Below are positions 1 through 4,937 of a DNA stretch of 33,290 nt, piece by piece. Both the position numbers and the translations under genes were made by a program. Under the pieces are notes generated by a model. It searched no databases. It worked only from the letters and a program-made list of their open reading frames with translations, and was not told where the DNA came from. Source of the DNA: a bacterium endosymbiont of Escarpia laminata (GTDB lineage: Bacteria; Pseudomonadota; Gammaproteobacteria; Chromatiales; Chromatiaceae); assembly GCA_003660235.1 (NCBI GenBank), contig QGON01000041.1:1-33290 (forward strand), in the 5' to 3' direction. The number at the start of each line of letters is the position of its first letter. Position 1 is the first letter of the stretch.

Positions 1-1
1 G

Positions 2-229
2 GTCGCCGTTCGCAGGCCTGTCCGAGATGCCTTGCATCTGATGGCTGGCAGCAAGGTTGAGTTCATCATGGGTGCGAACCATGAGGTTACGCTTCGCCCT
101 GTTACCACAAGAGTGGAGGAGGCGGGTGGTCGCGTGTCGCAACAGGGGAAGCAAGAACCCGTATCTGTTGAAGAGATAAATGCGACTATTAAAGCGCATA
201 TGAAAGACCGTTGCCATGAAGGCAGTTGA
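2..229 (+). CDS. AbrB/MazE-type antitoxin, 5' end cut by window edge
   Basis: The frame is open from base 2, so the gene begins outside the window; the first internal ATG at 32 is unlikely to be the real start. The visible part reads RPVRDALHLMAGSKVEF, typical of the swapped-hairpin AbrB/MazE/SpoVT DNA-binding fold, followed by a linker and the helix EPVSVEEINATIKAHMKD, which in such antitoxins contacts the PIN toxin. Its stop overlaps the toxin start by 14 nt (216-229), so the two are translationally coupled. By family the protein would neutralise the PIN ribonuclease and repress its own promoter, which is outside the window. The first visible residues (VAVRRP, where families usually read V-x-L/I-P-K/R-x) are slightly unusual. 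Confidence 0.8.
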   Translation, partial: VAVRRPVRDALHLMAGSKVEFIMGANHEVTLRPVTTRVEEAGGRVSQQGKQEPVSVEEINATIKAHMKDRCHEGS

Positions 230-617
230 TACGAATGTCCTGGTTCGCTTTTTGGTGAAGGATGACGAGCAGCAAGCAGCCATTGTCCATCGCCTGTTGA
301 ATCAGTATGAAGAACAAAAAGAGTCGCTTTTTGTACCGGTGCTGGTAGTTTTTGAATTATTATGGGTGCTTGAGGCGGTGTACGGAGTTGAGCGTGAGGA
401 AATGGTCCGTTCGGTCAACGATTTGATGGTGATGCCAGTCTTTGAGTTTGAGCAACAGTCCGCCGTTCGTGCATTCCTGTCATCAGCCGACCAATCGAGC
501 TGTGACCTGTCAGACTTGCTTATCGCGCATTCGGCTGCAGCAGCAGGTTGTGATACCACTTATACCTTTGACAAAAAGGCGTCGAAGTTTGATTTGTTCG
601 AAGCGATGACGGGTTGA
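216..617 (+). CDS. vapC: PIN-domain ribonuclease toxin (VapC-like)
   Basis: A 133-residue single-domain PIN protein, the usual VapC length. It begins MKAVDTNVLVRFLVKDD, giving the first acidic residue D5. E47 (VFELLWVLE), D97/D100 (SCDLSDLLIA) and D119 (YTFDKKASK) supply the rest of the metal-binding acidic cluster. Family members are Mg-dependent endoribonucleases that cut tRNA or rRNA and halt translation until the antitoxin is restored; the target here is unknown. The ATG at 216 lies inside the antitoxin gene and has only a weak ribosome-binding site, so coupled translation is likely. All expected catalytic acidic residues are present, so the toxin appears intact. The pairing of an AbrB-like antitoxin with a PIN toxin is common. 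Confidence 0.88.
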   Translation: MKAVDTNVLVRFLVKDDEQQAAIVHRLLNQYEEQKESLFVPVLVVFELLWVLEAVYGVEREEMVRSVNDLMVMPVFEFEQQSAVRAFLSSADQSSCDLSDLLIAHSAAAAGCDTTYTFDKKASKFDLFEAMTG

Positions 618-739
618 CCGCGATTGATGCGATTCATCTCATCCGACATGACCGAGACTGAGTAAAGGATTCACTCCGTATGATCCCAAGCCCGTGTGGT
701 CAAAAAACTCATCCGTATTGATATTTCAACATCTTAGCA

Positions 740-806
740 CCTATTGCAGGTGTCGCAATCCTTTTGTGCCTGGTCTCAAATGAGGCCTAAAATCGACGGA
801 TTAATT
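740..806 (+). repeat. IS leader repeat, copy 1
   Basis: This 67-bp stretch, beginning CCTATTGCAGGTGTCGCAAT, aligns without gaps to 1957-2023 and carries roughly fifteen mismatches. It sits 22 bp upstream of the transposase N-terminal remnant at 829, while copy 2 sits directly against a more internal fragment of the same transposase. The simplest reading is that it is the left end or leader of that insertion element. The sequence between the toxin gene and this repeat (618-739) shows nothing recognisable. Confidence 0.65.
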
Positions 807-828
807 CGAATTGGCGGTGGGGGAATTT

Positions 829-945
829 ATGGATTGGGCGCGCATTCTGGCCTACATTACCGGGGCAGTGGACCAGGAGCTCCTTCTGCGTAATGAGTTT
901 TCAGGAAACACAGTCAGATCAGGTTGCATATCAGAAGGCGCGTGA
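829..945 (+). pseudogene. N-terminal remnant of a DDE (rve) transposase
   Basis: The ATG at 829 opens a frame whose first 23 codons (829-897) read MDWARILAYITGAVDQ then ELLLRNE. That is the start I recognise of a family of integrase-core transposases. After codon 23 the match stops abruptly and the frame runs into unrelated sequence, ending at a TGA at 943-945. The 3' end of the GNAT toxin gene (stop at 931) overlaps this junk tail. The remainder of the transposase family appears at 2024-2423. The fragment is non-functional and marks an old insertion truncated when the toxin-antitoxin module arrived, or by later deletion. Confidence 0.75.
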
Positions 946-1428
946 GATTGTTTGAATTGGCAGGAACAGACTTGATGGATCTTCTTGAAGGGGAACGACA
1001 CCGGAATTTCGCTTGTAATAGTCGGCGGCCTCAGCATTTTTTGCATCAATAAACATCCCAATAATACCGGCGTGCTCTCTGATGGCAAGCGTTCGCCGCA
1101 TTGCATCTACAACCAATAGCTTTCCGAGGCCAGTTCGCTGGTTATCCGAAGCGATGGCGAGACGTGCCATTCTAGTGGTCGGTAGTGGGTTAGGGTAGTT
1201 TCTTAGACGTTGGTCTGGTATCTGAGAAGGTATGACCTCACAGACGGTTAGAGTAAAATAGCCCAGAATCCTATGCGGCGTTTCATCATCAATCAGCACA
1301 AATGTGCGCAAAATATCACGCTCAGCATGCTGGCGGGCCATATTCCGCAGAAAAAGGGTGAGGGCTTCATTGCCGCAATCAAATCCCTTTCGGTCATGCC
1401 GCTTTGAGAGCCGCTCAATCTTCAGCAT
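931..1428 (-). CDS. GNAT-family toxin (TacT-like acetyltransferase)
   Basis: A 165-residue GCN5-related N-acetyltransferase of the type II toxin class. I start it at the ATG at 1428 (MLKIERLSKRHDRKGFDCG), because the family begins with this strand and the upstream extension only overlaps the antitoxin. The acetyl-CoA pyrophosphate-binding loop is QRTGLGKLL, preceded by MARLAIASDN. The C-terminal ADYYKR supplies the conserved tyrosine, and SSLFLPIQTI is the family ending. Relatives acetylate the amino group of charged tRNAs and block translation. The antitoxin gene is directly upstream and overlaps by 14 nt. One stretch (YKRNSGVVPLQ, usually YxRFGFxPL) departs from consensus, so activity could be altered. 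Confidence 0.88.
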   Translation of the reverse strand: MLKIERLSKRHDRKGFDCGNEALTLFLRNMARQHAERDILRTFVLIDDETPHRILGYFTLTVCEVIPSQIPDQRLRNYPNPLPTTRMARLAIASDNQRTGLGKLLVVDAMRRTLAIREHAGIIGMFIDAKNAEAADYYKRNSGVVPLQEDPSSLFLPIQTISRAF

Positions 1429-1696
1429 GCAGTGACGACTGTTTATAGGCGGCGACTGCTGACTTGAGCTTATCGCTTGGTTCCGGTGGGCTATCCAGAA
1501 GATCAAGAAACAGGGCGGTATCCCGCGCACTCAGACGTACAAGGGTTTCTTGCTCGATGAGTTTCTGCGCCGCATGGTAGGCGGCCTGGGCTATAAACTG
1601 GTTGGCTGTTGCGCCAACGAGATGCGCTGCCACATCAATCATCTCTTTGACCTGGGGGGCGACGCGAGCCGAGATGCGAGCCTCTTTTACACTCAT
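1415..1696 (-). CDS. DUF1778 (TacA-like) ribbon-helix-helix antitoxin
   Basis: A 93-residue antitoxin. The N-terminal half (KEARISARVAPQVKEMIDVA then AHLVGATANQFIAQAAYHAA) matches the ribbon-helix-helix DNA-binding domain of DUF1778 proteins. The C-terminal half (LSARDTALFLDLLDSPPEP) matches the toxin-wrapping tail. Members bind and inhibit the partner GNAT toxin and autorepress the operon. It is the first gene of the pair, with its stop inside the toxin start, so the promoter should lie just right of 1696. The pair is bracketed by transposase debris and a tRNA relic, consistent with acquisition on a mobile element. Confidence 0.9.
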   Translation of the reverse strand: MSVKEARISARVAPQVKEMIDVAAHLVGATANQFIAQAAYHAAQKLIEQETLVRLSARDTALFLDLLDSPPEPSDKLKSAVAAYKQSSLHAED

Positions 1697-1756
1697 TTTC
1701 GCACACTTTTGGGTTGGACGGACGTGGTAACTTGTTGAAGAATAAAGATTATTAAA

Positions 1757-1813
1757 GCGCCAGTGAGACTACGAACCAGGTGATGGGAGGTTCGAATCTT
1801 TCCTGGCGCGCCA
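1757..1813 (+). pseudogene. Internally deleted tRNA-Arg(ACG) relic
   Basis: Positions 1769-1813 read as the 3' part of a tRNA: anticodon loop CTACGAA, 3' anticodon stem CCAGG, variable TGATG, T-arm GGAGG-TTCGAAT-CTTTC with two G-U pairs, acceptor CTGGCGC, discriminator G and CCA. The anticodon ACG indicates arginine. Position 1757-1763 is GCGCCAG, a perfect 7-bp partner for the acceptor, but only five bases (TGAGA) stand where the D-arm and 5' anticodon stem should be. The total is 57 nt, so the molecule cannot fold as a normal tRNA. It is either a deletion derivative of a real gene or an attachment-site scar. Confidence 0.7.
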
Positions 1814-1821
1814 TAAAAATC

Positions 1822-1856
1822 AAGGGCTTACGAGAAATCGTAGGCCCTTTTTTATT
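1822..1856 (+). terminator. Rho-independent terminator after the tRNA relic
   Basis: The arms GGGCTTACGA (1824-1833) and TCGTAGGCCC (1838-1847) form a 10-bp stem with one G-U pair around a GAAA loop, followed by a T-rich run with six consecutive Ts and then ATTT. This is a textbook intrinsic terminator placed 10 bp after the tRNA-like CCA, as expected of a tRNA transcription unit, and it supports the view that a genuine tRNA gene once stood here. Confidence 0.8.
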
Positions 1857-1861
1857 TGCGG

Positions 1862-1887
1862 GATATACTTCGGAGTATACTTTTTTC
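1862..1887 (+). other. Small AT-rich hairpin with T run
   Basis: The bases TATACT-TCGG-AGTATA form a short perfect inverted repeat followed within a base or two by six Ts. It may be a second weak terminator, but the stem is AT-rich and short, so this is only a possibility. The rest of the stretch up to 1956 shows no gene. Confidence 0.3.
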
Positions 1888-1956
1888 CCAATAATGCTGT
1901 TTTTTTTCATCGAAGTCCTATTTTCCGGAGGGTAGGTTTTAAAGGATGGTGCTGCG

Positions 1957-2023
1957 CCTATTGCAGGTGTCACAATCCTTTTGTACCTTGCCTCAGATGA
2001 GGTCTATAATTAGCTGACTAATT
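1957..2023 (+). repeat. IS leader repeat, copy 2
   Basis: Gap-free counterpart of 740-806, beginning CCTATTGCAGGTGTCACAAT. Unlike copy 1 it is not followed by a transposase start codon. The next base begins codon 45 or so of the transposase, so the element here lost the end of its leader and the first part of the gene in one deletion. Confidence 0.65.
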
Positions 2024-2423
2024 GACGCGGAGAGGATTACACTCGCTGAAATCGCGTATCGCCTTGGTCGTAAAGCCCTTGAGGATGTGGCTAATGCCGC
2101 GAAGCCCGATACCCTCCTGGGCTGGTCCGGAGGCTGATCGCACGTAAGTTCGATGGGTCCAAGTGACGCCGATATCCGGGCCGCCCCAGAATTGATGATG
2201 AAGAGGAAGTTTGGTCAAAGTTGATTCTATTTGGTGAGGCTTCCTTGAGGCGTGCACTCTGTGGTACCTCGTTCATTATCATGTCGAACGAAATCATCAA
2301 GGTAAAGACAATATACTGTTATTTCCAACCGCTACGAAAGCAATGAATGGTGTTAATGGATCAGTCGGTTGTAAGGAACAGCTAGGTGGGCTGCTCAAAT
2401 ATTACCATCGGGAAGCTGCATGA
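2024..2423 (+). pseudogene. Core-deleted DDE transposase remnant
   Basis: Translation from 2024 gives DAERITLAEIAYRLGRKAL then EDVANAAKPDTLLGW, ending at a TGA at 2135. After a one-base shift, LIARKFDGSK-stop-RRYPGRPRIDD continues. The frame then jumps directly to SKLILFGEASLRRAL and, after another one-base shift near 2257, to YLVHYHVERNHQGKDN, ending in GGLLKYYHREAA at 2421-2423. These are the start, middle and end of one integrase-core transposase with the entire catalytic DDE centre missing. The gene carries at least two frameshifts and two stops, so it is dead. Its 3' end is the left boundary of the tandem duplication that follows. Confidence 0.82.
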
Positions 2424-2437
2424 GTATTTGACCGGAC

Positions 2438-2494
2438 GGAATTTATTCTTGGCAACATTCTTGTGTAAAAAATAATCTGTCCTGTTTTCTATTA
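2438..2494 (+). repeat. Flanking repeat A, copy 1
   Basis: The first 38 bp match repeat B (3379 onward) at 31 positions, including an identical TAAAAAATAA block. Repeat A lies upstream of the barrel gene and B downstream, in the same orientation, so the gene is bracketed by related direct repeats. The same pair recurs in unit 2 (A at 3797, B at 4738). Confidence 0.55.
2449..2476 (+). promoter_or_regulatory. Candidate sigma-70 promoter of barrel gene copy 1
   Basis: TTGGCA at 2449-2454 (five of six consensus) and AATAAT at 2471-2476 (five of six) are 16 bp apart. Transcription would start about 40 bp before the ATG at 2524. The same boxes exist upstream of copy 2 at 3808-3835. The boxes lie within repeat A, so the transposon end may have supplied the promoter. 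Confidence 0.45.
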
Positions 2495-2523
2495 CCTTTT
2501 CTATCCTAAAGGAAACTTGAGCC

Positions 2524-3303
2524 ATGAAATGCCTGCTATCATTATTCATTGCCGTTTTTGGTTTCTTGAGCCAAGCTGTACACGCCGATGAAATTCCACA
2601 TTCCAACGGTCTGCTCGACTACATGGGTGGCGAACTCGACTCCGAAACAGCCCATGTGATTGGAGGTAACTATCACTTCGGTCTTTCCGGCCCCTTTTCT
2701 ATCCAGCTGGACGGTGCCTTGGGCGAGGTGGCCGATTCCAGCATGACCGGCTTCGGTATGCATCTCTATTGGCACGATTCCGAGGTCGGGTTGCTCGACG
2801 CCGACGCGTCGCGCCTGAATTGGAAGGGGAGCGGACTCAACCGCTACGCGCTGAATGGTAAATGGTACACATCAATCACCACCTTCAGCGGCAGCGTAGA
2901 GTACCAGAATGGAGATGTGGAGGAGAAGATCAATCTATTTGCCGGGTTGGATCTCTACCCGATAGATATTCTCTCTCTGAATGCCGGGGCGGCTCAGGTC
3001 GATGGTGAGGCGATGGCACAACTGGGTTTTGAACTGCAGCCTGCCCTAGACCGTTTACCGGAGCTGACACTGTTGGGCGGTGCAGCCAAGGGTGAGGGTG
3101 ACTACAGCTACTATTTCCTTGGGCTGCGCTACTATTTTGGCGCCAATGCCCCGTTGATTCAGCGCCACCGGCGTGAATTCCCCCAGTTCACTGGATCGCT
3201 ACGCTATGGTAGCGGCATACATAGTCTGAAGACGGAGATTGAACGCCGGGAAGCCCAGGTCGACGGCGGCGGAGCGAATCTTGATCAGGGGCCTCTCCTC
3301 TAG
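2524..3303 (+). CDS. Putative outer-membrane beta-barrel protein, copy 1
   Basis: A 259-residue protein that I do not recognise by name. MKCLLSLFIAVFGFLSQAVHA is a clear Sec signal peptide, cut before DEIP. The mature part alternates polar and hydrophobic residues with many Gly, Tyr and aromatic positions (HFGLSGPFSIQLDGALG, YYFLGLRYYFGANAP), as in small outer-membrane barrels; about ten strands could be drawn by eye. The 40-residue C-terminal tail is charged (HRREFPQF, EIERREAQ) and does not end in an aromatic residue, so it may be a periplasmic or surface extension. A ribosome site AAAGGAAA precedes the ATG by 7 nt. It differs from copy 2 at six residues, so the two are recent tandem duplicates, and both are intact. 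Confidence 0.8.
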   Translation: MKCLLSLFIAVFGFLSQAVHADEIPHSNGLLDYMGGELDSETAHVIGGNYHFGLSGPFSIQLDGALGEVADSSMTGFGMHLYWHDSEVGLLDADASRLNWKGSGLNRYALNGKWYTSITTFSGSVEYQNGDVEEKINLFAGLDLYPIDILSLNAGAAQVDGEAMAQLGFELQPALDRLPELTLLGGAAKGEGDYSYYFLGLRYYFGANAPLIQRHRREFPQFTGSLRYGSGIHSLKTEIERREAQVDGGGANLDQGPLL

Positions 3304-3378
3304 CCCGATTTGCCGAAACAGCATCTCAAAGGCTCTATTGGTCCACATCGGAGACTTCCATTTGGAAAAGAGGCGGAA

Positions 3379-3438
3379 GGGGATTCATTATTGGCTACTT
3401 TCCTGCGTAAAAAATAAATCCCCTTTGTGTCTACTATT
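3379..3438 (+). repeat. Flanking repeat B, copy 1
   Basis: Related to repeat A over its first 38 bp. Its ends, GGGGATTCATT and AATAAATCCCC, form an imperfect 11-bp inverted repeat with one mismatch, suggesting a small palindromic transposon-end or REP-like element rather than a terminator, since the loop is long (about 23 bp). The remaining sequence from 3304 to 3587 shows no gene. Confidence 0.5.
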
Positions 3439-3587
3439 CGACGGTGAGACGTGTTGTAAAGTTATCTGATAGAGAGTGCGTGAATGCAAGACCTGAACCC
3501 GTGCACTCCGTGGTTGATTTTTACTCACCACACCCTACAACTCACCAATCTGCTTAATCAAAACCGTGGTCTGTCCCCTGTTCACTG

Positions 3588-3782
3588 TTGGGTGAGGCTT
3601 CCTTGAAGCGTGCACACTGTGAGTGCCTCGTTCATTATCATGTCGAACGAAATCATCAAGGTAAAGACAATATACTGTTATTTCCAACCGCTACGAAAGC
3701 AATGAATGGTGTTAATGGATCAGTCGGTTGTAAGGAGCGGGTAGGTGGCCTACTCAACTATTATCATCGGGAAGCTGCATGA
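3588..3782 (+). pseudogene. Transposase C-terminal fragment in unit 2
   Basis: Duplicate of the 3' end of the transposase at 2233-2423. It reads GEASLKRAHCECLVHYHVER then NHQGKDNILLFPTATKAM and ends GGLLNYYHREAA. It is one base longer than the first copy near 3617, which keeps it in a single frame. No catalytic residues are present. Homology with copy 1 begins exactly at GGTGAGG (3591), so the left duplication breakpoint lies within the transposase gene. Confidence 0.82.
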
Positions 3783-3796
3783 GTATTTGACCGGAC

Positions 3797-3853
3797 GGAA
3801 TTTATTCTTGGCAACATTCTTGTGTAAAAAATAATCTGTCCTGTTTTCTATTA
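3797..3853 (+). repeat. Flanking repeat A, copy 2
   Basis: Counterpart of 2438-2494 in duplication unit 2, at an offset of 1359, nearly identical. Confidence 0.55.
3808..3835 (+). promoter_or_regulatory. Candidate sigma-70 promoter of barrel gene copy 2
   Basis: Same TTGGCA and AATAAT boxes with 16-bp spacing as at 2449-2476. The 5' leader differs from copy 1 close to the start codon: the ribosome site is TTGGAAA instead of AAAGGAAA, so translation of this copy may be weaker. Confidence 0.4.
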
Positions 3854-3882
3854 TCTTTTCTGCCCTATTGGAAACTTGAGCC

Positions 3883-4662
3883 ATGAAATGCCTGCTACCA
3901 TTATTCATTGCCGTTTTTGGTTTCATGAGCCAAGCTGTACACGCCGATGAAATTCCACATTCCAACGGTCTGCTCGACTACATGGGTGGCGAACTCGACT
4001 CCGAAACCGCCCATGTGATTGGAGGTAACTATCACTTCGGTCTTTCCGGCCCCTTTTCTATCCAGCTGGACGGTGCCTTGGGCGAGGTGGCCGATTCCAG
4101 CATGACCGGCTTCGGTATGCATCTCTATTGGCACGATTCCGAGGTCGGTTTGCTCGACGCCAACGCGTCCCGCCTGAATTGGAAGGGGAACGGACTCAAC
4201 CGCTACGCGCTGAATGGTAAATGGTACACATCAATCACCACCTTCAGCGGCAGCGTAGAGTACCAGAATGGAGATGTGGAGGAGAAGATCAATCTATTTG
4301 CCGGGTTGGATCTCTACCCGATAGATATTCTCTCTCTGAATGCCGGGGCGGCTCAGGTCGATGGTGAGGCGATGGCACAACTGGGTTTTGAACTGCAGCC
4401 TGCCCTAGACCGTTTACCGGAGCTGACACTGTTGGGCGGTGCAGCCAAGGGTGAGGGTGACTACAGCTACTATTTCCTTGGGCTGCGCTACTATTTTGGC
4501 GCCAATGCCCCGTTGATTCAGCGCCACCGGCGTGAATTTCCCCAATTCACTGGATCGCTACGCTATGGTAGCGGCATACATAGTCTGAAGACGGAGATTG
4601 AACGCCGGGAAGCACAGGTTGACGGTGGCGCTGCGAATCTTGATCAGGGGCCTCTCCTCTAG
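3883..4662 (+). CDS. Putative outer-membrane beta-barrel protein, copy 2
   Basis: A 259-residue near-twin of the gene at 2524. The residue changes are S6P and L15M in the signal peptide, D94N and S102N in the barrel, and one G-to-A in the tail. All catalytically neutral-looking positions and the full reading frame are kept, so both copies seem to be under selection or the duplication is very recent. It is convergent with the T6SS operon end (stop at 4938), with 275 bp between them. There is no evidence that it belongs to the T6SS beyond proximity. It could equally be a porin-like or adhesin-related barrel; the function is unknown. Confidence 0.8.
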   Translation: MKCLLPLFIAVFGFMSQAVHADEIPHSNGLLDYMGGELDSETAHVIGGNYHFGLSGPFSIQLDGALGEVADSSMTGFGMHLYWHDSEVGLLDANASRLNWKGNGLNRYALNGKWYTSITTFSGSVEYQNGDVEEKINLFAGLDLYPIDILSLNAGAAQVDGEAMAQLGFELQPALDRLPELTLLGGAAKGEGDYSYYFLGLRYYFGANAPLIQRHRREFPQFTGSLRYGSGIHSLKTEIERREAQVDGGAANLDQGPLL

Positions 4663-4737
4663 CCCGATTTGCCGAAACAGCATCTCAAAGGCTCTATTGG
4701 TCCACATCGGAGACTTCCATTTGGAAAAGAGGCGGAA

Positions 4738-4797
4738 GGGGATTCATTATTGGCTACTTTCCTGCGTAAAAAATAAATCCCCTTTGTGTCTACTATT
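4738..4797 (+). repeat. Flanking repeat B, copy 2
   Basis: Counterpart of 3379-3438 in unit 2, with the same imperfect GGGGATT inverted ends. It lies in the convergent intergenic region between the barrel gene and the T6SS operon, where no clear intrinsic terminator is visible for either gene. Confidence 0.5.
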
Positions 4798-4937
4798 CGA
4801 CGGTGAGACGTGCTGTAAAGTTATCTGATAGAGAGTGCGTGAATGCAAGACCTGAACCCGTGCACTCCGTGGTTGATTTTTACTCACCACACCCTACACG
4901 TTCCTCAGTGTTCACCATGTGCGGATCTTTTTCCACC

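Larger units (their letters stand above)
2233..3555 (+). repeat. Tandem duplication, unit 1
   Basis: From GGTGAGGCTTCC at 2233 to TCTGCTT at 3555 this unit matches 3591-4958 almost base for base, at an offset of 1358-1359. The unit contains a transposase 3' end, the beta-barrel gene and its 3' flank. Its last 24 bp copy the extreme 3' end, including the stop codon, of the convergent SUMF1-SPOR gene. Relative to unit 2 it lacks 44 bp between two 8-bp ACCCTACA repeats, most simply a slippage deletion. Confidence 0.9.

Noticed and set aside
18-229. A full-length small gene starting at the ATG at 32
   Set aside because: The upstream codons in the same frame continue the AbrB-type fold, so the gene is cut by the window edge.
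1429-1530. Upstream extension of the GNAT toxin start to 1530
   Set aside because: The extra 34 residues overlap the antitoxin gene in another frame and do not belong to the family; the ATG at 1428 fits both the family start and the 14-nt overlap.
1757-1813. A functional tRNA or a minimal armless tRNA
   Set aside because: The anticodon stem cannot form because its 5' half is absent (TGAGA facing CCAGG); armless tRNAs are not known as normal bacterial chromosomal genes.
3379-3438. Repeat B as a rho-independent terminator
   Set aside because: The arms are separated by about 23 bases and hold a mismatch, and the T run after the second arm is short; a transposon-end palindrome fits better.
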